From NCBI GenBank assembly GCA_964036295.1, contig OZ038468.1, positions 726,001 through 790,000 on the forward strand: 64,000 bases of DNA, read 5' to 3'. The stretch comes from Plumapathes pennacea. Taxonomy: Eukaryota; Cnidaria; Anthozoa; Antipatharia; Myriopathidae. The notes below the pieces were generated by a model. The model was not told the origin of the DNA, ran no database searches, and saw nothing but the letters and a program-made list of their open reading frames with translations. Below, one piece after another: positions 1-12,000 of the stretch (within the stretch, counting starts at the first letter, position 1; every line of letters begins with the position of its first letter). The position numbers were made by a program, and so were the translations under genes.

Positions 1-37
1 TTTGAAAGGGTTATAGCACAGTGGATTGAATTAATAC

Positions 38-1804
38 CTGTCTTGATGTTGAGATGTAATCCAAGATTGAATTGATGGATTTCTCTGAATGGTTTCTCGT
101 AACTGCACTCTGGAAATGTAAGGAAATTGTTTGAATTTGAGAAGAGAGAGAGAGAGTGTTGCAAAACTACTTGAGGACACCTTACAGTACTTTTATCAGC
201 AAATTACCTTGATGTATGTTAGTAGCTGTTTGTATCTTGTCATCATCTCATCCACGTCTCCCTATCAAATCAAACAACATTCCCTGAAATTTGTCCAAAC
301 CAAAACCAACTATAAAGTTAAAGACAAAGTTTTAAAACTCTTCAATTACCATTTTGAAGTACTGAATGCCATAAAGAATGTAAAAGCAGTTAATATCAAT
401 CAACCCTTTTACTTCTCACTATATCCACCATTTTTGTATGATACAAAAATGGCTGCCGTCAGTCACTGGGTGCGAAAAGCATCTACGGTAAGAGGGTCTC
501 TTTAAGAGTTCATTGCACCCATTATTAAAGCTCACCAGTCTGAAATTGATCTTGATCATCTGTTTGAGAGCTTTGAATCCCCATTCTCCTTTTTCTTGTT
601 CTAATTCCAGCACCTAAATTGATTATAACAACAACATAAGTACATGTAGCCTCCCAAAATTATATATTAGTAAGGGCTATGAATGTACAACATTTACTGT
701 TAACTCCAGCCCTACCAACCTATCAAACATGTAAACCTGGAGGTTTTCAAAATGAACAGCAAAGTACCTGGAAATGTCCTAACAGTTTTTACCATTATGC
801 AGTAGCTTTCTCAAAAAAAAAAAGCAGATGAAAGATTGAATTCTCATAACATCACTGACTCATTTTCTTCTTAGGTTGTTGGGAGAATCAAAGTTTTGAA
901 CCTCACCTTCTCAAAGCTCACCAGGGCCCCTTTGGGGTCGTCCTCCTTTAAGGCTTTGGAGTTGTAATATTGATTTTCCAAGTCGACATCTGGTTCAGAA
1001 GCACTGTCTTCAGAATATTCCTGTGGGGGGTGAGGTGAGATTGATATAATGCACCTACAAAGTTTGAGCCCCGAGGGAGGGGGTAAGGGGTAGGGATTTG
1101 ACATTTTTGGGAAATTGTTGGTTAATTCCCCACCCTGGGGATAGAAATATGGGTCAAATCAATTCAATTTCTCCACATCAGGTGGCCTTCAACAACATTC
1201 CAAAATGGCCGTCACAGAGTGATATTGTATTTCCTCTTGAAAGTTCAATGACCCAGCCCTGGGGCAGACCCCAAGTCAAAATCCTGAGGACGGAGATCAC
1301 AAACATGATTAAATAATGCCACTCCTCACCCCCGCCCCCCCCCCCCCCCCTCCCCTCACCCCCTCCCCTCTCAGGCTTAACATGGATAGATGAATTAGAG
1401 CTAAAACTTGCGTCACATGGTTTGTTTAAGTCACCATAAAAATACAATAATGCAGGAGCAGAGGGAACTTTGACAAATGGGTCAAATGATGTTTCTTATG
1501 GGTGTTTCTGTTGAGTGCTCGCACAGGCCCAAACTCGTATGGACTAATACAAAAAATGAAAACTATGTGACTGTATAAAAATGCAAAAAATAAGATGCTC
1601 TGACTCCCTCATACACTTGCTACTGAATAATGATAAACAATTACGTCGATAAGTTTGGTGACAGTGGAGTAGTGAAAAGAGAGTGTGTAAACTTTGTACA
1701 GCGTAATTTGTTCATTCTTGGTGCCTTTCTGGTCAAGAAATTTAACTCACCAAGTCATAATCCTCCTCGTCATCACACATAAAGTCGTCGTCCATGTCTG
1801 ACAT
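38..1804 (-). CDS. COPS2: COP9 signalosome subunit 2, 5' part (5 coding exons, runs off left edge)
   Basis: CSN2 is a PCI-domain scaffold subunit of the COP9 signalosome, which removes NEDD8 from cullin-RING ubiquitin ligases. Minus-strand coding exons read 1751-1804, 907-1020, 536-613, 208-261 and 38-109. All are whole-codon exons (18, 38, 26, 18 and 24 codons) with AG acceptors and GT donors. The joined 124 residues start [18 protein letters not shown] and continue through [35 protein letters not shown] and RYKQLLTYI to [12 protein letters not shown]. They align with animal CSN2 residue for residue with no length difference over this part. The start is the first ATG of the conserved acidic N-terminus. 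The PCI region would lie beyond the left edge. The gene is head-to-head with the CCDC15-like gene. Near certain identification. Confidence 0.96.
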
Positions 1805-2127
1805 GGCTTTCAATCCAACAATTCACCACAATAACTAAATACACTTTTAACCTCTATGAGCTCTTTGAGTAAAAATACTACACGAGTCAGCAGAGATAAT
1901 CAAATCTTATGCGTGCGCACTCGTGTACACACAAGAAAGATCGTGGGCTCAGATTTATTACGCGGAAGACCCTGGGAACCAGATCCCGTCGTTTCATGTC
2001 GTGAGCATTCGAAAAGTTTTCCGAAAGAAGTCGTACGGACTTCGTGAGGATAGTTTCTAGGTCCTCTCGTTCAACCTGGCCGATAAGATCTGATGCTGAC
2101 TTCAAAACAAACCGTCAATGATTTAAA
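1805..2127. promoter_or_regulatory. Shared divergent promoter region (COPS2 / CCDC15-like)
   Basis: About 320 bp separates the start codons of two divergently transcribed genes, so both 5' UTRs and promoters must lie here unless distal exons exist. No clear TATA box is seen on either side. A bidirectional promoter is inferred from spacing only. Confidence 0.5.
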
Positions 2128-3603
2128 ATGGCGTCCGGTGGAGGATTTGGTGAACTCCCGAAAAAAGCTATAGTTTTCCGGGATCTGACGTCAACTTGCA
2201 GAGAAAAGCCCAGAAACGGGAAGAAGAAGTCTAAAAGTTTTCGATCAGAAGGTCATTTGTGCCATCGCTCTGGCGGAATACCTCCGTTTAGAGCCTGGGT
2301 CGAACCCGCTGTCGTCGCTTCTATTCAAGAAGCCACAACGAACGCACTGGCTGAAGAAAAGCGGCTGAATAAACTGATCCAGAGAAAAACAGAGAAGCTA
2401 AAGGAGTTCCAGGAAGATGTACGGAAGCGAGTGCAAGAGCTTGAGCGTGTCAAAAAAGAGCAGCAGTTGGATAAATCGTACGAGACTGTTGAGTTGGAAA
2501 GAAATGTTGTTCTGCAGAGTTCCTTTCCGAAAAAATCGTGCTTGGCTAAGCGAGACACTTGTGTCTACCGTGATAGCTGTGATCTGACAATAAGACGCAT
2601 CAGAGGGTCTGTGGTGCACGATCACAATGCTGTGACCGCCGCCACAGAGTTACTCGACGAACATGCAAAGAGAATGAGGCAAAATTCACGACACGCGAGA
2701 GGCGTGTTATGTTCCAAAAGCAAGGCAGTTGACATTGAGAAGATTACCCAGTTGCCTGGAGGGATATGGGGCGAAGTATCCAATCAGAACCACGATGGTG
2801 TCAGGGAAAATGATGCAAAGGAGCAGAGAGAAACTCCAGATTATGCTGATATCTCTAACGATTACTGGATGGGGTCTGATGAAATCAAAGACTTGACTGT
2901 CACGGAACAAGAAAATTATCAGCACAAGGTCGCCGACGGAGATGACTGTGCAAAGACCTCGACTAAAAGCAAAGTTGTACACTTTGAAGCAGACATTGAT
3001 GATAGGGATAGGCCGTTAAATGTTAAGAATTGCCCACAAAGGAACAGAACAGGTGTCAGATCTGCTGCTATAGAGCAGTTGATTAAGCCAGGCAAAGTTG
3101 TAGAAGAGACAAGGAAGCATTGTAAGGGCCAGATGGCGATGTTCAGGAGACTGTTCATGGATATCGAGAGGGAGCAGGTACGGGAGAAGATTCGAATGAA
3201 GGAGCACCGCAAAAAAATGGAATTTCTGAAAGTTGAAAAAGAAATTCAGAGACTTGAGGTTGAGCACAAGCAAATGGAATTGCTGAAGCAGGAAGAAGTC
3301 AAAGCAACAGAACAAGAATTTTCAAAGAAACAAAAGGAAGAACATGAACTTAGAGTTAAGCTTGAAGACAAGAAGAAGCTGCAAAAGAGTAAAGAGACTG
3401 AGAGATATGTGGATGCACTGAGAGCTGTGCTGAGGGAAAAGCTACAAAACAGAAAGATTGTTCTTCCACCACTGTGTTCTTGTGGGCCAACTGTGTGGGA
3501 CTCAAGCCCAGACACATGTGCGAACAACTGTGTTTTCTACAGAAACCCAAAAGCCTATGCAAAAGCTCTGGCCTCTTTGCTAGCTTCTCCTGATTTATCG
3601 TGA
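2128..3603 (+). CDS. CCDC15: CCDC15-like coiled-coil protein, single exon, 491 aa
   Basis: Uninterrupted reading frame of 491 codons. Near the N-terminus is AWVEPA (about residues 56-61), followed by a charged coiled coil (about 70-125, including EEKRLNKLIQRKTEKLKEF and KKEQQLDKSYE). The middle is low in structure. A second Lys/Glu-rich coiled coil spans about 340-430. The Cys-containing end has LPPLCSCG and DTCANNCVFYRNPKAYAKAL. The AWVEPA block, the QLxKSYE block and the CSCG...DTCANNC ending match what I recall of vertebrate CCDC15, a poorly understood protein linked to centrioles and cilia. The vertebrate gene has many exons, so one exon here would mean intron loss or a retrocopy that kept its frame. 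The start ATG is the first in frame (context aaaATGG). Identification is from memory, so moderate to good. Confidence 0.75.
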   Translation: MASGGGFGELPKKAIVFRDLTSTCREKPRNGKKKSKSFRSEGHLCHRSGGIPPFRAWVEPAVVASIQEATTNALAEEKRLNKLIQRKTEKLKEFQEDVRKRVQELERVKKEQQLDKSYETVELERNVVLQSSFPKKSCLAKRDTCVYRDSCDLTIRRIRGSVVHDHNAVTAATELLDEHAKRMRQNSRHARGVLCSKSKAVDIEKITQLPGGIWGEVSNQNHDGVRENDAKEQRETPDYADISNDYWMGSDEIKDLTVTEQENYQHKVADGDDCAKTSTKSKVVHFEADIDDRDRPLNVKNCPQRNRTGVRSAAIEQLIKPGKVVEETRKHCKGQMAMFRRLFMDIEREQVREKIRMKEHRKKMEFLKVEKEIQRLEVEHKQMELLKQEEVKATEQEFSKKQKEEHELRVKLEDKKKLQKSKETERYVDALRAVLREKLQNRKIVLPPLCSCGPTVWDSSPDTCANNCVFYRNPKAYAKALASLLASPDLS

Positions 3604-4430
3604 GCATCAATCTTCTTGCCTGAATGAAGCTTTAAGTTCCGTAAGTTACGCATAACCCCAGGGGGTACTCAGGTATATAGTGATGGGGAGGAGTGTTGGA
3701 GGCCAGATTTTTTAACCCAAGAAAAACACCAATGTCAGGATTTTTAGACCCAAAAATGGACCAATGACTCAAAATGTAACTGCTATGTATTTTTCTTTTC
3801 AATCGCTCACAGTTAGTGACATCATATCATGATCAAGTAAGGAGAAATCTTAGTCTAACTACAATGTCAGCCCATGCAAAATTTTTGTTTTTTGAATGGA
3901 CTTGACAGAATTTTTACCAAGAGCTTAAAGCTGTGAAAGTGTAGAATTTGTTAATAATTAACAAATTATTGATACTATGATATACAGTGTAACATCAATC
4001 ATTAACTGTACTTCTCCAAGGCATCAAGCTATGTAGTATCTGTCTACAAGTAATATACTTTCACAGTGTTGTATCCAGGATTTCAAAACTGGGGGTCCTT
4101 CGGACCCCCTCTTCCAAAATTTAGGGGTCCAAGTAGGATTTGTGGGGTCCAACTAATTAATATTCATTTTTAATATTAAAATTCGTGGCACGTCATTATT
4201 CACATTGTTTATTTTTGTACCAAACAAATAACAAGCCGATAGGACATTTTTTATGTTCCTGCCACATTTTGTTCTGAAAGTTTCAGGTAACTCTCTGACA
4301 AGTGAATAATACAACTCTAGCCTTGTGATCATTGAGAAACATTATCAAGGAATATTTCTGCTTAATATTATAAATTTGGAGGGAAACTATAGCCCAGACC
4401 CCAATTTCTCACTTTTATACAATCCCTGGT
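3604..4430. other. Intergenic, with a degenerate dispersed repeat
   Basis: No gene seen. Bases 3655-3780 (gggggtactcaggtatatag, then 'aacccaagaaaaa') look like a decayed member of the 'gggtactccc' repeat family found at 11.1, 23.4, 29.6, 53.2 and 62.7 kb. A short hairpin (gggggtccttcggaccccc) lies near 4090. Confidence 0.4.
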
Positions 4431-4438
4431 GAAAATCC

Positions 4439-4690
4439 TTGCTAGGATCCTGCAAGGATCCTAGCAGGATCCTTGTCAGGATCCTTACAGGATCCTTGCA
4501 AGGATCCTTAAAGATCCTTGAGGATCCTTAAGGATCCTTTGCAGGATCCTTGAGGATCCTCAAGGATCCTTGAGGATCCTTAAGGATTCTTTGCAGGATC
4601 CTTGATGATCCTCAAGGATCCTGACCAAATCCTTAAGGATCCTCACTAAATCCTTGAGGATCCTGACAAAATCCTGTCACAATCCTTGAT
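4439..4690. repeat. GGATCC palindrome array 1
   Basis: About 16 GGATCC hexamers in 250 bp, each in the context (A)AGGATCCTT(G), separated by 2-10 bases and not in a fixed register. Both strands look alike because the unit is palindromic. A second array of the same unit lies at 6780-7080. Confidence 0.9.
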
Positions 4691-6600
4691 AATCCCAACA
4701 ACATATACTGCTGGGATCCAAGGGTAAATGGCTAGTGAATAAACATAAAAAAATAATACTGTTATAACATTTTATTTGGAAGACAATCAATTTCTTCTTT
4801 ACCTTCAACATTGAATATATTATTGGATTTCACATCATAAATATATTGTTATATTGATAGTGTAAAAACAAATTGGTATAAAAGTAGAGTGTTCATGCAC
4901 ATTCCATATCTGAAATAAAGTCAAATGTACACAACAAGCAATTCTGGCATGGCTCAGATATTAAGAATTGAAATGGCACCAGTACTTCATTTGATTGATA
5001 TAAATGACGAGAATCAAGGCCTTAAAAATGGATAGATGATTTCATAACTTACATCTGTATATTGAAATTGTATAATTTATATAAATTGGTATAAATTCTG
5101 AGTAATCCTTATTTCATAATCTGAAGTAAAATAATTTGTAGTAGTGACATGGAATCTATCCAGTTTTAACAATAACATGTTTTATTATTAATTGTATTCT
5201 GAATTGGTGCCAAAGCTGTGTTCTTATACATTCTTGTATCTATAATTAATAATATCTGAAAAATATATAATTAATATATAAATGGAAAAAAGGAGTCGAG
5301 ATATAATTACAATCCATTGCAAGAAGGCAGCAATTCATTTTTCCCCTTATCCTGATTTCATGCCAGCCTTTCTCAAGGACTTTGCAACCATACTTTTTCT
5401 TGATACATCCTGTGAAAGAGAAAATACAGTATAATCAAAACTTATGTTTTCGAGACCAGGACATCAAGTATCACTCTGTAATAATAAACAATTGACAACA
5501 GGCTTCAACTAATCTATTATGACTCATCTTTGAAAGGAAACTTTAAAACTGCAGTAATAATATTGCACATGACATGGCATTAGATGAACAAGGTTACTGG
5601 AAATGTTTTTGAAAGCAATATTGATCAGTGATCATATAATTTTTTTGGGATTGCAGCACTCCTGAAATAATTTTTGTGGTTGTGTGTTATCAGCATGACA
5701 AGCCCAATCAAAGGTCACCCAATGCAACATTTACAGCTCCAAGATCTTGTTCACTAAAACAGCCACTTGCCAAGAATATTGCATACCAAGATTCCTTTGA
5801 AATAGGCGGCCTTTTAGGTATTGCAGTGCTCGACATTAAAGTTTTAGGCTGGTAGACAAGCACACATCTTGCCTAGACAAATCAGTGGCCCTTGTTGACA
5901 ACACAACTTTCATCCAAATACATGAAGTGCACAGCCGCAGAATATAGGGATTATAAAAGTCACTCAAGGTTCCCCGGTTTAAACAGTCAAGGAACAGTCA
6001 TAACAGAATATTCTATCAAATCAGGTGATCACTGGCAATGAAATTAAGAGTACTCACCGTTTTTCTATACTACGTTAAACCAATCCACGTTTCATGATCC
6101 TGAATTAACACCGACGCTTCGTCTGGAAGTCTTTCCTCGTGATCAAGTCTTTCCCTCTAACGTGAATCGAATGAGCCACATTACACTTCGCTTTTATCTG
6201 AATGTCCACATTCGAAATGTGAAGACAAAATTGTCACAGAGGCTGACAACTCCAGACATGTCGAAGCAGCTTCTTGGCGCGTGGAGCACAAAATAGCAAC
6301 AAAACCGTAAACTGGACGAGTAGTTTACCGCATCTCTACAAAGCTGCGCCTTCTACTTTCATCTTCTTGCCCAAAGGATCCTTAGCATGAACCTTGAGGC
6401 TCAAAAAACCAGCTGCAAACCAAACGCCTCTTGATTCTTGAACCCCAACGGTTTCTCGAGAATGGCGCCTAAGCTACCACGCATGCTCTATGTGTTACAC
6501 CGTGTGCCACACAATCTCGTACCAGACTCTTTTGCGCCTTTTTACTTTCGCGTTCAAAAAATGTGCGAATATAGTGACCATAATATATGAATTCAATTCA
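4691..6600. other. AT-rich intergenic stretch between the two GGATCC arrays
   Basis: No convincing gene. A minus-strand terminal-exon-like piece at 5347-5409 (CAG acceptor, 20 open codons, TAA) and a minus-strand donor at 6050-6056 exist, but the candidate upstream exon has stops in every frame. A non-coding spliced transcript is possible. A plus-strand 42-codon frame at 6462-6590 looks accidental. Confidence 0.3.
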
Positions 6601-6779
6601 TATCAGTATCTTTTTGCAACTGCACGGACTACAACCATATTTGACTGATCAGTTTTTACAGTGTACTCGGAGTGAAAATTTCCCAGTTGTTTTTGCCAAT
6701 GCCTTAACCAGATATATTTTTGTACTATAAAGAAGCCATTTCTAGCACAACCAAGTTCAATCCTGATTACATCAAGGGC

Positions 6780-7080
6780 CCTTGTAGGATCCTGGATAAT
6801 CAGCAAGGATCCTTTAAGGATCCTGGCAGGATCCTGATAATCATCAAGGATCCTGAAACTTCAGAGTGCTGGCAGGATCCTTGTAGGATCCTGGCAGGAT
6901 CCTGGTGAAATCTTGGTTAATTATCAAGGATCCTGCAAGGATCCTGTCCTTACAGGATCCTGGCAGGATCCTTGTAGGATCCTGCAGGATCCTGAAAGGA
7001 TCCTGAAAGGATCCTTTCCTTGTAGGATCCTTGAGGATCCTCAAGGATCCTTAAGGATCCTCGAGGATCCTGCAAGGATT
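6780..7080. repeat. GGATCC palindrome array 2
   Basis: About 20 copies of AGGATCCT(T/G) in 300 bp, spaced 3-30 bases apart. It is the same motif as array 1, about 2.1 kb away. Reading frames through it (ILAGS/GSCRIL repeats) are by-products of the repeat. Confidence 0.9.
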
Positions 7081-8089
7081 CTCACCAGGGATATGCCATG
7101 GATTTACTTTTTTAATTTTATTGTACAAGCTGTATGGATATTGGCTTAAAATGTCAATAACCTGCCAGATCCTCAAGAAGTTGGTATCGAGCTTTGAGAA
7201 AATGACTGACATTTTAGGGCTATGTGTTAGATGTAGGTACATGTATAACACAACTTGTGTGTATTGTATGTACATGTATGAGAAAAATAGATGAATAAAG
7301 AAATGAGTCAATGGAGTTTCAAGAACTGATACCCTTTAACCCTTTCACTCCCAGGCTTTATATAACGTGCGCAGCTACCTCCAATTCCTGGGAGTTTTAC
7401 GGGAATAAACGCAAAGCGACTCGCAAAAATAAACCAAATGCGCAGTAATTACAGAAGCGAGATACCATTCCCAAATGAAGTTTATTTTAAACTAGAATAC
7501 ATAAATGACCAAAATATGTGATAAAAAGGACAAAAAATAATTCAAAAGGCAACAAAACGTGAAGTTAAAAATCGTTGAATGAAATATTTTGCTCGCAGCG
7601 TTCATCCATCCGAAGACGAAAAGCGAATTTATCTATAAAAAAACTTGAGTTAAATGGTTCTAAACTTCAGACTGATATTCTAAAATCACAGATCGATCTG
7701 ACTCGTTAAAGCAAATCTATTAAGTCTGCAGACAAAATAAGAGGAAAATTAGCAATCGGGCTGGAAATAATTTTGCGAAGTACATCGCCACGTGGTGAAA
7801 AACAAAGTCAGTTTCATGAAGAAATTGATCAGTATTTCTTCCCTACGGACTCATTTCGCAGTCACTATCAAGACGAATAATTCCACAAATCCATCTCCGG
7901 TAAACACAACGAAGAAACATACTGCCTTGGACAGATCAGAAGCTTACAAGAATCCGCGTTCGAAAGCGAGTTTGAAAGCGAGGTTGGTAGAGCGGTAGGG
8001 TTCTACAAAATCTCTACCCGAAACACGCGTTCCTAAATCGTGACTGGTATATCTGTATATCCTCGACTGAAGATGCGGTTAAAGATAGT

Positions 8090-8250
8090 CTGGTTATTTC
8101 CCGCTGTCCTTCCCGCCGGTGATCGAACTCCATCGTACCAGCGGGAAGGACACATCACGTTTTCCACAGTTTAGTTCGCCTCAGTTGTCTAAATCACCAT
8201 CAAAGGAAGAGATGCCACTTGATTTTAATGAAGATACACTTACTCTTGAC
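8090..8250. repeat. Dispersed segment, second copy at 14805-14970
   Basis: Bases around 8090-8250 (tctggttatttcccgctgtc, tcaccatcaaaggaagagat) recur at 14805-14970 with few changes. Inside is an inverted pair of the motif ctgtccttcccgc / gcgggaaggaca. It is part of an inverted-repeat element family whose better preserved member is at 14769-15273. Confidence 0.7.
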
Positions 8251-8616
8251 TGAGCTGAAACGATCGGAAGAGTATTGCGGGACTGCAGGTTTATTTTGAG
8301 CCAACCCACATTATCACAGGCGGCACTTTATGTGATGATCTAGCTGGAGCCTTGTTCTTTTGTAGTTTTCTTTGTTGGAGGCCGCACCGCTGTTTCTTAA
8401 TAATCTCTCGCTGTCCTGCGGGAAGAGGAAACTCTCAAGTTGGCATGGTATGGTATTGATCTGTTTTAGAAATACTGTATGAACATTTTTGAATTTCTGT
8501 GCTGATTGACAGGGGATACACGAGCCCCGCACATGTACATCCGGAAAACTGACAACAAACCTCCAGGGAACAAAATGGCATTTTAGTGCACATTTATTTT
8601 CTTTATTTTTTGTTTA

Positions 8617-8619
8617 TTT

Positions 8620-8675
<56 letters not shown>

Positions 8676-8680
8676 TATTT
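8617..8680. repeat. (CTTT)n microsatellite
   Basis: Uninterrupted ttct/ctttc tetranucleotide run. Confidence 0.95.
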
Positions 8681-9094
8681 TTTATTTTTTTGACCATTTG
8701 TCATAACAAATTACTGTACATAAAGCGCATTTTTTTCACATCATTCTAGTGTGGACAAAAGGCGAAAAAAATATCTTTTTCGATGCAAAAAGTATGGACG
8801 GAGAAGGCTGAAAATATAATGAGACCGATAGAGAATGTTCCAACTTTGACAATCGTGAGAAACTGTCTCTTTTTCAAGTCTCTACCCAAATATGTAATTA
8901 CTGTTGTCTGAATTTTATGCAAATTTGGATGCCACTCTTTTTTCAGGAGGACAGGCGTTCATGGAACAACACATGTATTACAAATTGCCAGGGATAAATA
9001 TACTCGTCAGTGAAAAAGCATAGTTGCCATGTGGTTGCGAGGAAAAATAGAGCGGTCACGTGACCAAGCATTACAAAGCAGTACAGTCGAGAAG

Positions 9095-12000
9095 ATGGCG
9101 CTTAAAATACCGAACCGAATCTTCGTTGGTGGAATCGCATATCGTGTAGGTTTGATGTGTTATGACACAGAATACCACAGTGCTATTTCAGATACTGAAC
9201 TATTCGTAAGCAGTCGCATTTGAATTGGATGCGATGAACACTTTGCTGTTCCTTAACTACCGTTTATTCATTGTTGTTGGGTTTATATTGTATTGTGTTG
9301 CTTCTTACAGACAACTAAGCTTGAGTTGAAGGAATTTTTCGACCGGTACGGCGCAGTTCGGGAGTCGAAAATAATTTATGACAACGGGGGACTATCCAAA
9401 GGGTAAGTGAGCAAACAGTACGCGTTGAAGTTGTACGTGTATAATTAAGATATAAATAGCAACGTGGACATTTTTTGAGAATTGACTTGAAAACTTTTGA
9501 AACATAGTCTTGAAAAGATTCGCTTTTCAGTTTTCTTTCAGTTTCTAATTCACGCGCAAAGAATCTGAGCATCAATAATTCTTCCGATCGTCAGGATGTT
9601 TATTTAAAATTAAAGAACCTGATTGGAATTTGCGGTAGTGATTGATGAGGCAAATCTGAACGCAGTAGAATGAAATATTATCTGACGTTTTGACCGTTAG
9701 CTCTTCATCGGAGCACTAATTCTTTTACGGCGTTCATCAACGATTGATTCATCGAGTTTCAAAACAAACTGTTTTGAAAGATGGGTGTGTTTAATCTGTT
9801 TTATGTTCTTTTGCGTCTTATCTGAAATAGCGAAGAGCAAGTGATACACAAAATGCAAGCAAAAAGAAATAGAAAGGCCTTTTATTCCTTAATACGGCTT
9901 ATATGCGTCTGCTTGTGATTATGCAGCCTATGCGTTAGACGCATAAACGTGCGTTTTTACACATATTTTTTCTCGAAAGTTACGCATTTTTAGTGACGCG
10001 ATGCGTTTGCTTACGCGCTCGCAAGTTCGGGTTTTTCTTTAAAGTGGAAGGTATTCCAACTTTGATCCGTTGTTTACAAGTACAGTCGGCGCCTTGTCGT
10101 GGGTCGAATGTTTGCGCTGCGCTGGGCACGCTGGCAGTATCTTGTGTCAGCTGCAAAGATTCTCTTTGCATTATTGCATCGGCCACACAAGAAAAACCTC
10201 TGTGTGCTGATTCTCGACCCAAAAAAAACCCTCCATTTTTAAGCTCGCCGCAGCCGCGAGCAATAATCCTCTTTTCATTGTGAGGCGTGCGTTTGTGCTT
10301 ACATGAATTCTAGCTATTGTCGCCTACCAATAGTTGTCTATTCCCAGGGTCTCGACAAAAGCATGAAGAGATGACATGATCAGCTGATCACATTGTATTT
10401 ACAAGAAAAACAAAACACTTGTTTGTTGTCATACTACCTCTTCCAGCCCCACTTACATGCAGAAGTAGTCAATGCACATTAACCATTTCACTCCTGAGAG
10501 TGATCAACTTCAATTTTCTCCTTCAGTTTCTCACCAGAGATATGTGATACAGTAAGGAGAATTTACTGCTTGATAGTTCAATCAGATGAAAGCTGATTCG
10601 CGTATGATTCTCACTATATCACTCATACATTTTCTTCTTGAATGATTAGGAGAATTTGTATTTGAGCTAAGGAGCTGTGAAAGGGTTAACAGTAATGTAC
10701 CTTGACTATACTTTCGCGTAGGAGTTTGTCCAGTTTCGAGGACATTGAACACAAAGAAAATTTTTTTTTTTTTTCTTCATGTCCCGTGGGACTTCGAAAT
10801 AGCGGGGTTCGACTGTAAATGGATAAGGTCTTTAATCCTCTTTTGCGCCCACAGGTTCGGCTTTGTAACGTTTTATCGAGAAGAAGACGCAAAAAAGGTG
10901 TTGGCAATGGTGAGTTGAAAGCAACACGTCTTACAACGGGGTATGTGGGCGAGTATTAGACAGTCGAAACGTCAAAACAGTCGCACTGCTCGATTGAAGC
11001 CCGAGTCAAACCCGAGTCAAACCCGAGTCAAACCCGAGTCAAGCTCGATTCAAGCAGAGACAATAAGGTGCCCTGAAGGCGTGGCAGTAACAACTAAACC
11101 AGTTGAGTCGAGTTCCCGGGGGAGGGGGGGTACTCCCATATCCCATATATAAGCCATATAGGTATGTGCCGCCCCAAAGGGTATCGTTTTCAAGCATTTT
11201 TAGTCTGAAATAGGGTATCGATTTTGTATTTTTGGTCTGGGATAGGTATGATTTTACAGAAATATGTCGTCACGGACATTGCATGGCAAATGGAAGAAAA
11301 CACAGGGCGGAAATCGTTGCAAAACAACAAAAAATCTCTAAACAAAGGTCTGAAATAGGGTATACATTTTTAGAGTCAGGTCTGAAGTAGGGTATAGAAA
11401 ATCAGGTATTTTGGTCTGAAATAGGGTAAGGGTTTCAGGACCGGGCGGCACACCCCCACCCAAGATTATAATGAGTGCACCCCTCCCCGGTCGAATTGTT
11501 GTTTTTTGGCTTGGTTTGTTATGTATCTCAGCTGTCGAGCTGCTTTGTTTACTAACAAGATACAAAATCACGTTGCGCGACGTTTACCGTGGGACCCGGA
11601 CATTAGTCAGTATGCGAAAGTACAGCGCATTTTGTTGGGCCAAAACCGTCACTTCTGTCGTTTTAAGCCAGGAGGTAGTCAAAGTATGGGAGCTTTCTTT
11701 GTGTCATACGAGACAAGTTCCAGATACAGTAACTGAAACCATAATTATGTATTTTCTATTTGTTTATTTCATACAGGGATCAATATTTTTTAAAGAAAAA
11801 CGGCTCAACATATCGGAGGCATACAGGAGGGTAAATCCGAACAGGAGGCTCTAGCATTAAGGATATTTATTACAGAAAACTAGATAAATTAAGATGTGAT
11901 TTTAAGGTTCAGTTCATATAAAACAAGACTTGAGTCGCCAGCAAACCCGTGAAAGGAATGCAAGTACCTTCATATTCACATGAATGTTAAACAGATCGAT

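Larger units (their letters stand above)
7081..9028. other. Intergenic, with repeat fragments and a CTTT microsatellite
   Basis: No gene recognised. 7330-7360 carries the 'aaccctttcactccc' end shared by a dispersed inverted-repeat family. 8090-8250 is a dispersed segment closely repeated at 14805-14970 (ctgtccttcccgc, then gttgtctaaatcaccatcaa). A (CTTT)n run lies at about 8620-8680. Confidence 0.5.

Noticed and set aside
131-505. 124-codon plus-strand frame
   Set aside because: Starts at TTG rather than ATG and overlaps well-supported minus-strand COPS2 exons.
5347-5409. Terminal-exon-like piece on the minus strand (20 codons after a CAG acceptor)
   Set aside because: The only good upstream donor (6050-6056) follows sequence with stops in all frames; too short to call.
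6720-7149. ILAGS / GSCRIL repeat peptides on both strands
   Set aside because: Palindromic GGATCC array read in frame; the equivalent on the other strand is just as open.
11471-11854. 127-codon frame in boule intron 3
   Set aside because: Begins in a dispersed repeat and only incidentally runs into the real exon at 11777.
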